Source: Triatoma infestans
Lineage: Eukaryota; Arthropoda; Insecta; Hemiptera; Reduviidae
Assembly (NCBI GenBank): GCA_011037195.1
Contig: JAAEAF010006874.1
Span: forward strand, 35,001 to 99,000
Direction of reading: 5' to 3'
DNA: 64,000 nucleotides
Position 1 is the first letter of the stretch, and every line of letters starts with the position of its first letter. The position numbers and the translations under genes are program-made. Shown here piece after piece: positions 1 to 10,520 of the stretch. A model generated the notes under the pieces. It saw only the letters and a list, made by a program, of their open reading frames with translations. It made no database searches and had not been told where the DNA came from.

Positions 1-224
1 TTATAAATTTCTTTATGAAGTTTTATGAGGCCAATAAAAGATTTTGTGCCTCAATTTAATATAATATGAAATTTTATTAACGAAACAAAAGTAGACTAAA
101 CAAGGTACCCTGACTTTGCCCATTGATCGTAGAACATAATGAGCAACAACCATACAAAAATACAACCACGTTGTACAAACACAATTCCTATTATATAAGA
201 TTCACAATATACTCAAAAACGTAC

Positions 225-273
<49 letters not shown>

Positions 274-579
274 TAATAGTAGTAGTAGTAAAAAAAAATA
301 AAACTCAATTATTTTCTTATATAAAATCATTCCATAATTTATTGTATTTGTAATTATTAAACTTGTATGCATGTTTGCCCTTTGGGAATGCATACAATAG
401 AACTGATAGATATCATTCAGATAGATTCAAGGACTATTTGAATTTTTGTATTCTAATTAGATTTTAATTCTCTATTTTTTTATTTGGAGATTTTTATTGA
501 AACCAGCATTTTTAATTCAACAATAGACTGCCGGATATATCTAGTGCAAGCTTTTGCAAAAAATTAATAAAATAAAAAA
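1..579. other. AT-rich sequence, no gene seen
   Basis: No recognisable gene. The only structure is an (AAT)n microsatellite at about 225-273 followed by a short AGT run. The reading frames across it are poly-Asn or poly-Tyr translations of the microsatellite. Confidence 0.6.
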
Positions 580-1447
580 TCTGGTGTGAAACACTCACAC
601 AACTTTCTCTTACAAATGTTAATAGACAAATTTATAGTTTGTGTACCAAATTTAATGAAATTCGTCGAAAACTAAAAAACTGTTCAGTAAAAGCGCACTT
701 CCGGTTTACTAATTTTCTTGAAACTTCGGAATTTCAGCCATCTATTTATTTCTAACTAATTATGTGGATGATAGAATTGTATAAGAAACTAGGATAGCCT
801 TTGATGAAAATCTAACCCTACCCCTCCCCTAAAAGTGCTCTTGAAAGAAATTTCCCAGAGAAATGTTTTAGATAAAAGTTGTAGATATTTGCATGTTTAG
901 TTTATATACGAAGTTTCAAAAAAATCGTCAGAGCTATTTTTGAGAAAATTGCGAAAAGTCTATCATTTAGTAAAGTGGTAAAGTAAACGCACTTCCGGTT
1001 ATCCGATTTTTTTCAAACTCGGAATTTCAACAACATATTTAATTCTAATTAACATTATTTAGATGGCAGAATTGTCTAATAAACTGAAATAGCACTTTAG
1101 ATGGAAACCTAACCCCACCCCTCCCACAAAAGTGCCCTTCAATGCATTTTCCCGGAGAAATGTTTCTAATAAAATTGTAACTCTTTGTATGTGTGATTGA
1201 TGTTTAATGTTTAAAGAAAATCGTCGGAGCCATTTTTGAGAAAATCGCAAAAAAGTAAAAAATCCAACTAGTAAAGTGGTACTTCCGGTTAAGGAAATTT
1301 TACAGATAACGCACAGTCAGATCCCATGGTGACCTCGAAACGGAATATCAAATTTCAACTTTCTACGATTTTTCGTTTTTGAGCTATGCTGTTCACATAC
1401 ATACATACACACACACACGCACACGGACACACACACACGCACACGGA

Positions 1448-1489
<42 letters not shown>

Positions 1490-1616
1490 CCATTTGCTAA
1501 AAACCACTTTTTTGGACTCAGGGGACCTCAAAACGGATATTTCCGGTGAAAACTCGATATCGAAAATTTGACACGATTTCAATACTTCCTGTTACTAGGA
1601 GTAAGAGAAAGTAAAA
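580..1616 (+). mobile_element. HINE repeat, full-length copy A
   Basis: Nearly complete copy of the dominant roughly 1-kb repeat of this window. It starts TCTGGTGTGAAACACTCACA, a small hairpin, followed by ACTTTCTCTTA. It ends CTAGGAGTAAGAGAAAGT and an A-run. The 15-bp words ACTTTCTCTTACTCC and GGAGTAAGAGAAAGT form subterminal inverted repeats in the family. The interior holds diverged units of about 300 bp, each with an ACTTCCGG word (here near 701, 993 and 1281), and a CA/GA microsatellite at about 1397-1488. Subterminal inverted repeats, an internal microsatellite, a hairpin near one end and insertion in A/T runs without target duplication are the known layout of DINE-1/Helentron non-autonomous elements, so I infer that class. 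There is no coding capacity. Confidence 0.75.
1397..1488. repeat. (CA)n and (GA)n microsatellite
   Basis: Impure CA run with interspersed CG dinucleotides, followed by about 24 bp of GA. It occupies the position where every complete HINE copy here carries a GT/CA run, so it is an integral part of the element. Confidence 0.9.
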
Positions 1617-2603
1617 ATAAATAAATAAAAAATAGTTTTTCAAATTACAAAATAATTTCTATCGAAACAAATTTATTTAAATTAAAAAACTCGATCAAAA
1701 ATCGATAATTATTTTTAATTTTGATTTTTATTATTGTATTATTTTTATCTCATAAATTAAATCAATTTGCATGTTTTATTTTATTGTTGGGAAATGTATA
1801 AATATTAATTTTCTCTATATAGTGTAATTAATTTTTTTGTATTTTATTTATGAAAAAGGTTAAACTTCTCAAAATAAGTTTCTATTATTATTTTTTTTGT
1901 TTTAAATTAATTTTAATTAACAAAACGTTCACAGGCAATAATGTTGGCAATTAGGAACAAAACAACAAAAGCTCCAAATGGTAGTTGAGAAATAAGTTTT
2001 TGTCAGTTTTTAATAATTTTTTTGATGAAAAATTAAATTAAACTTGATGTATAAGGTGGCTATGAGAGCCATGAACTCTGCCAAAGTGGTGATTTGGGGG
2101 GGGGGGTTCGTGTGTTCACATCATTATGGTATTGATAATTCACTTTCAACTATAGCTTCCTGATTTTTTTTTTAAAAAACGTGCTGCGTGACTGTTGGAA
2201 CTAATTATACAAGAAATCAAAAGCTGTACCATTCGGTGCTAAGCTAAACTATTTGTTATTTGGAGATAGTAGTTCGCTAACTCTTTGTTAGCGCTCCGTG
2301 AAGATCTAAGTTTTTCAACCTTTTCTTAACGACTTCCGCGGCACAACTAAATTACGATTATAAAATAAAAATAAAAAAAAAGAGAGAGAGAATATCTGTT
2401 TAATTTATTTTACAATGTATCATTACAACTAAAAGATACCATAAAACAGTTTATTATAGATAATTAGCATATAACAATTAAAATTAAAATATATATATAT
2501 ATAAGTTTTTTTATGTTACAATTTCACAATTAGTACGATATCTGAGAATGATACTTTTTTGTTTTAAGTATTTCACTAAAAGAATGTGAACCTTTTTTTG
2601 TGA
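1617..2603. other. AT-rich sequence, nothing recognised
   Basis: No gene or known repeat was recognised. It contains a G homopolymer near 2095-2106 and an (AT)n run near 2490-2502. This is the left flank of the twin-primed LINE. Confidence 0.5.
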
Positions 2604-2617
2604 TATAAATTGTTTTG
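2604..2617. repeat. Left target-site duplication of LINE
   Basis: tataaattgttttg, identical to 7659-7672. It lies exactly where the inverted reverse-transcriptase frame stops making sense, immediately after the residues KTKIMKF. Confidence 0.7.
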
Positions 2618-5289
2618 AATTTCATAATTTTAGTTTTTTTTTTAACATTTACTTTTAAAAAATTCTTTAGCACAATATTCATCTAAAATTTTGTAATTTA
2701 TAAATTTAAATCTGTGTAATAATCAGCAAATATCGTGAGATCATCTGGCATAAGCCAATACTACAATATCCTTATATTTATTAATTCTAATAGTATTTAT
2801 ATCTTGGTTAATAAAATAATTTTCTATATCACTAATGTAATGGTTAAACGCCCATGGGGATAAAATTTCACCCTGAATAATGCCTTGAGTCAAATTAAAT
2901 TCTGACGTAACTTTGAAGCCATATTTAATTTCAATAGCAGCAAATTCATATAATTTCTTAATATATCTAAACATTTTCCCGTAGACACCTAGGTGTTCTT
3001 AGTTTATACCACACACATTCATGATTCAATGAATCGAAAGCTCATCCAAAATCTACATACAGAGCGTATAGGGATTTCTTTTTTATTCCAACTTGTATTT
3101 GGACCATAGAATTAAATGTAAAAACATTATCAATGCATCCTCTATTTTTACGAAAACCCGATTGATTCTCAGGTAAAACATTATATTCTTCAGACCATTT
3201 TTCTAATCTCGATAAAATTATTTGTGTGAAAAAATGTTCACAATATTATTAACGAGGCCCAATTCCTCTGTAGTTTAACGGGGATTGTGTCTATCATCTT
3301 TCTCATTATAGCATAAACAAAATTATTTTAGACCAACTATTAGGAATGTTTTCATTTTCAATAATTTTGTTGAACATAACTTCTAGATAAAGAGAAGCCA
3401 GTTTATTAGGAAGATTTTTATAAAAATCGTAATTCACCTGACCCGGCGACTTACTAGCTTTGCATTTATTTAGTGATTCAATTATTTCTTGCTGGGTAAT
3501 AGTATTATCAAGGTAAGGATGACAAACATCAAGGTAAACTGAACTTTGCAATTTTTTTTGCGTATAATTCTTTCAAAAATAATTCCCAATCATTAATATT
3601 AATAAACTGAGACATATTATTATAATCACGTTTTCTGAATTTCTGTACAGTTTGCCAAAAGGAGAACATGTCTTTACAGTTAGAAATAGTTATTGATACC
3701 GCCGTTTCATAAGATGATTTCTTTTTTGTTTTAACATAGTTTTATAGGGAGGGGATTAGCTCAGTGGTAGCGCGCTGGACTAGCAACGCGGAGATCACGG
3801 GTTCGAATCCAGCCGGGCTGCCCTTAGATTTTCTCTTCCTAGGAGCCCCTACAGCTCACTGTCCGGCGATGGACAGTGTTGTCTGTAACGGGAAAACAGC
3901 CGGCAGTGCACTGAGAAGGCTCCGGGCGCAAATGACCACAGATGTTGAGACGCCTTAAATTATAAAAAAAAAACAAAAAACAAAACATAGTTTTATAACG
4001 TTTTTTTCATAACTAGATATTGATTTAACAAATTAATGTCATAATTACATTTCTTTACCTGCCTAAATATTTTTTTAACTTCATTTTTAAAACAATTAAC
4101 AATCCCAATCATACCGTGGTTTTTTAAATAGATTTTGTTTTTGTTAGTATTAACGGAAACTATTTTTTTCATTCCCAGCATTTCCGCGATGTTTCGAGCA
4201 TAGAAATAATAAGATTTTCATTTAATAAATCTATTGAAGAGTTAGAGATATCGATTGAAATATTGGTTGATAACCTCGCAATATTAGTGAATGCTTCTGC
4301 TAACTCGGATCGCCATTTGATCGCAGTATGAACCGTATGGTCAATATTTCTTGCATAAACTGTGTCTCATCATCATTAATATGTTCAACATTTAAAATTA
4401 TTTTAATAGGAAAATGGTCTGACAGAGTAATATCATCCAACACTATTAAATCATCAATATAGTGCGACCCATATAAATCAGCCCAAACAAGATCTATTAC
4501 CGAATAACCTAAACTATTTGTATACGTGTACTGACCCGGACAATCAGAGATTGTGCGGCCATTTAATAAAATAAATAATTGATTTTCAATAAATTCAACT
4601 AAAGTAGTTCCTTTTTTATTTTCTATTAAATCTAAACTATTTCTATGTTTATATAAAACCGAATCTAAACTAATATCTAAACATTGATTGAGCCGACCAA
4701 CCCGACAGTTATAATCCCCCGCCTACAATAAATACATAATTTTCATGGCCCTGTTTTAATTGCAGTAAGGTCATATTAAATTCTTCAAGTAAATTATCTA
4801 TCTCAACCTGCGGTCTAAATTATACTACACCTATTATAATATTAAGTACACCAATCGTAACTTTTACAAACAATGTGACGCCTCGAGTATTTGTTATTTC
4901 CCAAGATTTTTCTTAATTAAAATCATCAACCCTCCACTTGCCCTGCCTTTAGATTTTACTTTAATTGCATTAGAATAATAACAAATATTATAATCACTGA
5001 GATAAGCTGGGGGGGGGGGTTGTTAAATTGATTACATAACCACGTTTCAACTAAACAAATAATTTCGCAGCTTAATAATTTAGAACCGATTTCAGAAAAA
5101 TTTCCGAACCCACAAATATTCCAAAAAAAGAATGTTTACATTATTAGTAAATAGAATTTTAGTTTTGTCTGATTGAGTAAGAATTTTATATTTAACCTCA
5201 GCTTTATGTGATCCTACTGATATAAGTGCTGTGTTATATCGCCAAAAGACATAGCCATATTCCTGTCCGGACCCGGTTGCTAACTTCAT
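2618..5289 (-). pseudogene. LINE ORF2: endonuclease and reverse transcriptase, broken
   Basis: Read from 5289 downwards. The N-terminal region (5289-5092) is followed, after a frameshift, by an apurinic-type endonuclease with CLVETW, GDYNCRVG (about 4720), SVIDLVW and SDHFPI (about 4410), the usual order of catalytic motifs. RT follows: SLNKCKASKSPG near 3480, then TQGIIQGEILSPWAFN near 2880. The catalytic YADD box is degraded (residues around ARMPDDL), and the frame ends NVKKKTKIMKF at the left target duplication. The RT thumb is absent. The SINE at 3747-3983 splits the gene between endonuclease and RT. Many stops and frameshifts mean it cannot make protein. The enzyme would nick target DNA and copy the element RNA. 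Confidence 0.75.
3747..3983 (+). mobile_element. tRNA-derived SINE, full-length copy
   Basis: The head resembles a tRNA with pol III promoter boxes TTAGCTCAGTGG (A box) and GGTTCGAATCC (B box). An AGC (Ala-like) triplet sits in the anticodon-loop position, but the stem is degraded. The body has a self-similar CACTGTCCGG...GGACAGTG region and ends ACGCCTTAAAT plus an A-rich tail. It is flanked by perfect 14-bp duplications aacatagttttata (3733-3746 and 3984-3997), so it moved by LINE-type retrotransposition into the older LINE. Other copies lie at 28462-28695 and 47475-47718, with partial copies at 10139, 10262, 11405, 44226 and 55340. Confidence 0.92.
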
Positions 5290-6864
5290 TTCCTGATCCT
5301 CTTCGCTTTCCTGTCATCGACGGATTCATTCCGATTAATTTCAAATTCAGAAGAGTCGGTGCTGTAAGTCTCAAATTGGTTTAGATCAGAGTCATTTTTA
5401 CTTTCTCTTACTTCTAGTAAGAGGAAGTATTGTAATCGTGTCAAATTTTCGATATTGAGTTTTCACCGGAAATATCCATTTTGAGGTTCCCTGAGTCCAA
5501 AAAAGTGGTTTTTAGCAAATGGTCTGTCTGTATGTGTGTGTGTGTGTCTGTGTGTGTGTATGTATGTGAACAGCATAGCTCAAAAACGAAAAATCGTAGA
5601 AAGTTTAAACTTGATATTCCGTTTAGTTATCACCATGGGATCTGACGGTGGGTCATCTGTCAAAATTCCTCAACCGGAAGTACCACTTTACTAGTTGTTT
5701 TTTTTACGTTTTTGCGATTTTCTCAAAAATGGCTCCAACGATCTTCTTCAAACTTGTATATATCAACTACACATACAAACAGCTACAACTCTTGTTTGAA
5801 ATATTTCTCTGGGAAAATTCATTTAAGGGCACTTCTGGGGGTGGCAGTGGGGTTAGGTTCAGTCTTAACTGCTATTTTACTTTATTAGACAATTCTGTCA
5901 TCTAAATAATGTTAATTGGAATTAAATATGTTGTTGAAATTCCGAATTTGAAAAAATCGGATAACCGGAAGTGCGTTTGTTTTGACACTGTGCTAAATGA
6001 TTTTTTCACGATTTTCTCAAAAATGACTCCGACGATGTTTTTGAAACCACGTATATAAACTAAACATGCAATGATCTACATCTTTTATTTTAAACATTTC
6101 TCTGAGTAAATTCATTTAAGGGCACTTTTAGGGGAGGGGTGGGGTTACAGCTTCCTCTAAAGTGGTATCATAGTTGATTATATAATTTTATCATCCAAAC
6201 AATAATAATTAGAAACAAATAGATGGCCAAAATTCCAAGTTTTAAGAAAATTTGTAAACCGGAAGTGCGCTTTTACTGAACACTTTCTTCAGTTTTCGAC
6301 GAATTTCGTTATACTTGTTACACAAACTACATCCTTTGTCAATTATAATTTTGCGAATAGGAGTAAGAGAAAGTTGTGTGAGTGTTTCACACCAGATTTT
6401 TTATTATAACAGGATGGGTATCCCTCCTTCGCTCTAACATAAAGCCTACCACGGCTGAACCATACAAATTTCACTAAATTCTCTTTCTGAAGAGATTTAG
6501 CTTTTTTAAAGAGTTGTCTATATGCAAAGGACATAGGTTCATTAATATAAATTTTTGTAGTTAAAGCATCAACATCATAATGAAGATTTAGTGATACTAT
6601 TTTCAGCTTCCTTTTTTTCGGTTTAAGTGCATATAAAGAATTTAACTTATCCACAAGGCGCACAAATTTATAGACAATAATGGATGTATACGATTTATTA
6701 TTGTCTCTAATTTTGTAGAAGTTATCCAGCATTTTGTCATCAAACTTAAATTCCAGAAAGCTGCATAATTTTTGGAAAACCTCAACAAGATTTTTATTTT
6801 GCTTAAATGGTATCCCATAAAATGGAATTCCATGGAAGAACACAGGTTGTCCAAAATTTGTTTT
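5290..6864 (-). pseudogene. LINE ORF1 fragment, split by a HINE
   Basis: Read from 6864 downwards. Residues such as LFKKAKSLQKEN and FVWFSRGRLYVRAKEG match the conserved C-terminal domain (baculovirus-FP-like) found in ORF1 proteins of CR1/Jockey-type LINEs, which bind element RNA. The frame reaches YPSCYNK at about 6404, is interrupted by the HINE at 5396-6403, and resumes in phase as NDSDLNQ with an acidic C-terminus that stops near 5290, just before ORF2. The 5' end is truncated at the inversion junction. Confidence 0.7.
5396..6403 (-). mobile_element. HINE repeat, full-length copy B
   Basis: Complete copy in reverse orientation: starts TTTTTACTTTCTCTTAC and ends GTGTTTCACACCAGATTTTTT. 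It carries GT repeats near 5535 and three ACCGGAAGT words (about 5674, 5964, 6260). The LINE ORF1 frame continues on both sides and the flanks meet inside an A-run, so the empty site can be inferred: insertion into an A/T homopolymer with no target duplication. Confidence 0.8.
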
Positions 6865-7454
6865 TAATCAGTTAATTGAGTGTGACCATTAAGAAAAACT
6901 GTTTAAAGTACAATTGGTTTTCTGAGGTTAAAAATTTAATTTCTAAAACATGTATCGATAATTTAGAGAATTTTACCGGTCTTTTACTAAACAGCAACAA
7001 CTTTAAAAATATTTTAAATTTATTCCAATTTTCACAAATATCAGCTGATGTTGACCGTTTGTTTAAATCAAATTTCTCACAACAGTTATACACAACATAC
7101 ACGTTTAAAGATTTTCTGACTTGTCAACAATATCTAGAATTAAATGTTCCTTTGAAGTTTATTAGATTTTGTAATAATTATTTTATGAAATTTAATATTA
7201 ACAATATAATTTATAAAATAGACCCTACAAAAACATGCATGTTGTGTAATCTTAATGATAAAGATCTCACGTACATTGTATTAAATTGTTCTTTGTATAA
7301 TAATATAAGATCTATACTGGATATAAATAGTAATGATTCACCTCAACAAAATGTATTTAACCTTAAAAATAACCAAACTAAAACAAATATATTTAAATTA
7401 TATAAATATTTTTCTATCATCTTAAAAGCTCGTTCTGCCGTATTAAATGATTAA
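6865..7454 (+). pseudogene. LINE ORF2 C-terminus with zinc-knuckle motif
   Basis: A readable frame of about 192 residues from 6876. Near residue 122 it has CMLCNLNDKDLTYIVLNCSLY, the Cys-rich pattern (CxxC...C) typical of the end of ORF2 in non-LTR elements; the usual His is replaced. It is followed by a 3' UTR with AATAAAAA near 7470 and a tail of TCTA repeats (7647-7662). It is the 3' half of the twin-primed insertion. Confidence 0.7.
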
Positions 7455-7658
7455 ATGATAAATATAAAAAAATAAAAAATATGAAAGAACGAAAAAAGAG
7501 ATATTTTATTTTTGGTTTACATTTTTATTACTTATAAGAAGAGTATTTCGTTTTTGTCTTATTGTATTTATTTATTTACTAGTTTATTATGAATACTGTA
7601 CACATAACTCAGTTGTAACAAGCTGTATGCTTTATACAATACAGTTTATCTATCTATC

Positions 7659-7672
7659 TATAAATTGTTTTG
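7659..7672. repeat. Right target-site duplication of LINE
   Basis: tataaattgttttg, identical to 2604-2617. It follows directly on the TCTA-repeat tail, where a target duplication should sit. Confidence 0.7.
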
Positions 7673-7689
7673 CAGGCAGCCAAATTTCT

Positions 7690-8522
7690 GTTGAGTTCAG
7701 TAATAGCTAGATGGCAAAACAAGAACAGCATGTCCAATCTCAGCTATTTGTAAACATTCTTCTCGTGATAAACCTTTCCGCTACGGTAGTGTCGGGGAGT
7801 TTTAAGGACCGTACCGACCCTTATAGGTATACCAGTCCCCCCCGTTGCAAGCAACAGGGTCGTTTTACAAGGCAAGGATGTCACCACCATGGAGAGGCCT
7901 GTTAGTGCAGTACCTTACCATGGCAGATGTGCCGAACCCAGGCATTCCCCCCGCTTGACCCATTTAAGGGCAGCATGAGATACGCTCAACTAGCGCGCAA
8001 AGTGATCCCACAATGTGGTCACACCCCACTCCCAGAAGCTAGGGGAAGGCATTCCCTAGCAGGCTCGCTCTGGTAAACCGCGCACACCCAGCAAATGCGC
8101 TTCCAGCTACAGGCTTGCACCGCGGTTTAATTTATGTCGCGAGTCTCCTCCCGCTCAACTCATGACCTCGATTATTGGAGTTTTGGTTAAAACACGGTCA
8201 CAACGAATCCAACCTCAATTGCAAGCAATTGGCTTGGAATATAGCTTGGACCTGTAGTTCACGTAATCTAACAAGCTTAGCGTGACTGATCGCACGCCCG
8301 ATGGATCGTGCCATCTACTGTTTCCTGTCCATTGCCTCAAGTATAGGGGTGCAGTAACCCAGGACACTTACAGGCAAACCTGCAAGGGGAAAGGATCAGG
8401 ATAGGATTGGTCGGGGTGAAGGAATTCCCCAAGCTGGTGAGCCAGAGGCTGATTGCACCCCGAAGTGTGGGCGATGGTGACGCCGCATACTCATGCCCTA
8501 AGCTATTTGTGAACAGTCATTT
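7690..8522. other. GC-rich block of unknown identity
   Basis: About 0.8 kb that is visibly richer in G and C than its surroundings and has no long open frame. A related word occurs near both ends (cagctatttgtaaaca at 7740 and aagctatttgtgaaca at 8500). A 5' UTR of a non-LTR element or an unrecognised non-autonomous transposon would fit. A 64-residue frame at 7711-7905 has no family resemblance I know. Confidence 0.4.
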
Positions 8523-8560
8523 GTAATGTTAACCATTTTCAGTGTTCTCTACCATTAAGA

Positions 8561-8642
8561 GAGGGGGTCAATATTTAACCGTTTCCCCCCGCCGAGGGTG
8601 GTGGGGAGGAGGGAGGAGAGGGGTCAATATTTAACCGTTTCT
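8561..8642. repeat. Short duplication around a purine-rich spacer
   Basis: The word ggggtcaatatttaaccgtt occurs twice, separated by a G-rich segment (gtggggaggagggagg). No function is apparent. Confidence 0.7.
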
Positions 8643-8732
8643 TCTCAACCATCTCTTGATTGTACATGCATTATGCTTGTGTAAATTGATGATACGTATT
8701 TCTTGACCAACTCTGGAGGATATGTAAATATT

Positions 8733-8981
8733 TTTTATTTTTTTTTTGCGCTTTGACTACGATGGTCATTAGCGCTTCTAACTGTTTTATTTCTTTCTAA
8801 TTCCTGGGCCACTCGAGCTGGGATGGCACATGCTAACCTGTATGGCTTCCACACACACAGTGTCTTGCTCAGCAAGGCAGGGAGGAGCCACAGGTTTTTG
8901 AGATACTTACCCACACATCCCCTCTTATATCATTGATCCAGTCGACGAGGAGGAGTGTGGGATATTGTTTGTGCCATCCCT
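8733..8981 (-). mobile_element. Second SINE-like family, copy 1
   Basis: About 250 bp with an A-run at its 3' end on the minus strand and the terminal words gcgctttgactacgatgg (8748) and gtttgtgccatccctta (8968). A clearly homologous copy lies at 14555-14808 in the same orientation. It is flanked by an 8-bp duplication taaatatt (8725-8732 and 8982-8989). A poly(A) end and a target duplication suggest retrotransposition. I do not see convincing A and B boxes, so its promoter class is open. Confidence 0.65.
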
Positions 8982-8985
8982 TAAA

Positions 8986-8989
<4 letters not shown>

Positions 8990-9016
<27 letters not shown>

Positions 9017-9486
9017 TTTCCTTGCTTGTTTTTTTTTTTTTACTTGACATATAATTTTCTTTCAGCCTGAAGGAGTAATTTTTTCTGATTGCCAATAAGT
9101 GCTATTATTTTATAGCGTGAACTGGGTTTGGCAATGTCAATAATGCCTTCAATCAAAAATAATATTAATAATTCTCTTTATTATATATATCAATTAAGAT
9201 AATTGTCATTTTCATTAAATAATTCTTATTTACATTAAAAATAAAACAATTTCATATTATAATAACAGTAATTTTAATAATTTCATATTTCAAATTTAAT
9301 TGTTGTCGATCAGTCGGAAATTTTAACGTGATTTTATTTGACCTTGTATAATTTCATTGGAATCTTTAATTAAAAGTAATTAGTAATAAATGTATCAAAA
9401 TTTCCTGATTATAAAAAATAAATTTTTTTATTTTTGAAGTTAAAATTGTTTATTTTTGGAATACTAATATTTGTATTTATTTTTTT
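8990..9486. other. AT-rich, nothing recognised
   Basis: (ATT)n at about 8988-9016, then unremarkable AT-rich sequence without a recognisable gene or repeat. Confidence 0.5.
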
Positions 9487-9620
9487 AACTTCTGTAAAAA
9501 GGAAGTATTACGAACGTCAAAATTGAGCTTTCTCCGAAAGTACGTTTTGTTACAGGTTTTTTGAATAAACAAAAATGTTTTTAGCGAATGATTTGTTGTA
9601 AATGTTTTTGTATTTTTGTT
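9487..9620 (-). mobile_element. Old HINE end fragment
   Basis: Contains diverged HINE words (ggaagtattacgaacgtcaa, tttttagcgaatgatttg) in reverse orientation. It has lost the outer hairpin and the rest of the element. Confidence 0.5.
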
Positions 9621-9814
9621 AGAAAGTTTAATTCAAAAAATAATCGCCAAAAACTTGAAACTTTATTTTATTTAATTTAGGGAATTACTAGGTAATCAGG
9701 TCGAAAGATTAAGTTAAAAAATCGATCAACCAGTATGATTTTCCTGAGTTACTTCGCAAAAGGCTGCTTAGTTGCCTGAGTTGCGATACGCAAAAGGCTG
9801 CTTAAAAATTTTCT

Positions 9815-9995
9815 TCAGACGAGTTGTTTATACGGCAATGGCCAGAGATGTTTTTAAAGAAAAATGAATTCTTTGTTGCTCTGCGTTTCGGGTACCATTG
9901 TGACCTTCTTCAGGAGCTTTGCAAAATCTGTAGCGAAGGAGAGGGGGGTGTACGTTGAAATTTTCAATACATCACAGCTCTTTTAATATCAGAAA
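9815..9995 (-). repeat. Dispersed repeat with hammerhead-like core
   Basis: The stretch cggcaatggccagag ... ctttgttgctctgcg is repeated in inverted orientation at 11925-12120. On the minus strand 9913-9886 reads CTGAAGA, a hairpin, then GAAA, the two conserved arms of a hammerhead ribozyme. The second copy has lost this core. Penelope-type retroelements are known to carry such motifs, but the class here is only inferred. Confidence 0.45.
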
Positions 9996-10138
9996 AGTTG
10001 TAAGGACATCATTTTGTCATTTTAGTGATAAGCGCACGTCTAAGCACAAATAAAATAAAGTTGCTGCAACCGTAGCAAGAATTTCTATGTAGCGAGAAGG
10101 TAGTGCAATTTTTATATGTAATTTATAAATATAATTCC

Positions 10139-10200
10139 ATTGAAGTGCACTGAGAGAAGCTCCGGGCGCCAATGGCCATAGATGTTTACACGCCTTAAAT
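10139..10200 (+). mobile_element. SINE 3' end followed by (AAT)n
   Basis: agtgcactgagagaagctcc ... acgccttaaat matches the last 60 bp of the tRNA-derived SINE. An (AAT)n run of about 55 bp follows and ends where another SINE head begins (10262). Confidence 0.75.
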
Positions 10201-10203
10201 AAA

Positions 10204-10261
<58 letters not shown>

Positions 10262-10345
10262 GAGGAGGGATTAGCCAAGTGGCTAGCGCTTTGGACTCCC
10301 ACGCGGAGGTCCTGGGTTCGAGTCCAGTGCTACCCTTAGTGTTAA
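10262..10345 (+). mobile_element. SINE tRNA-like head, variant
   Basis: GGGATTAGCCAAGTGGCTAG (A-box region) and GGGTTCGAGTCC (B box) are followed by CTACCCTTAG as in the other SINE copies, then the similarity stops. The anticodon-loop region differs from the 3747 copy. A functional tRNA is unlikely because the acceptor stem cannot pair. Confidence 0.7.
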
Positions 10346-10487
10346 GGCCACATATAAGAATAGTAAATAATAATAGTAAACTTAAAAATGATTGTCAACA
10401 AAATTAAAAATTAAAAATTCTCTAAAAATGTAAACTTTGTACTGTTCACCACGGTAGTCTTCAGTAGTCGCTTAGAGCTTGCCCAGG

Positions 10488-10520
<33 letters not shown>

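Larger units (their letters stand above)
2618..7658. mobile_element. Non-LTR retrotransposon with 5' inversion
   Basis: Composite LINE. The left part (2618-6864) is inverted and reads on the minus strand from an ORF1 fragment near 6864, through endonuclease, into reverse transcriptase ending at 2618. The right part (6865-7658) reads on the plus strand and carries the ORF2 C-terminus, the 3' UTR and a tail of TCTA repeats. The whole is bounded by an exact 14-bp repeat (2604-2617 and 7659-7672). This geometry, with the RNA 5' side of the inverted arm meeting the truncated 3' arm at an internal junction, is what twin priming during target-primed reverse transcription produces. A SINE (3747-3983) and a HINE (5396-6403) inserted later. 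ORF1 type, apurinic endonuclease and RT suggest the CR1/Jockey group. All frames are broken. Confidence 0.7.

Noticed and set aside
123..353. Asparagine-rich protein
   Set aside because: The frame is just the translation of an (AAT)n microsatellite; the opposite strand gives poly-Tyr.
3747..3830. tRNA-Ala gene
   Set aside because: A and B boxes and an AGC triplet are present, but the anticodon and acceptor stems do not pair, and the sequence continues into a repeated body with poly(A) and target duplications. It is a SINE head. The same applies at 10262, 28630, 44345, 47650 and 55345.
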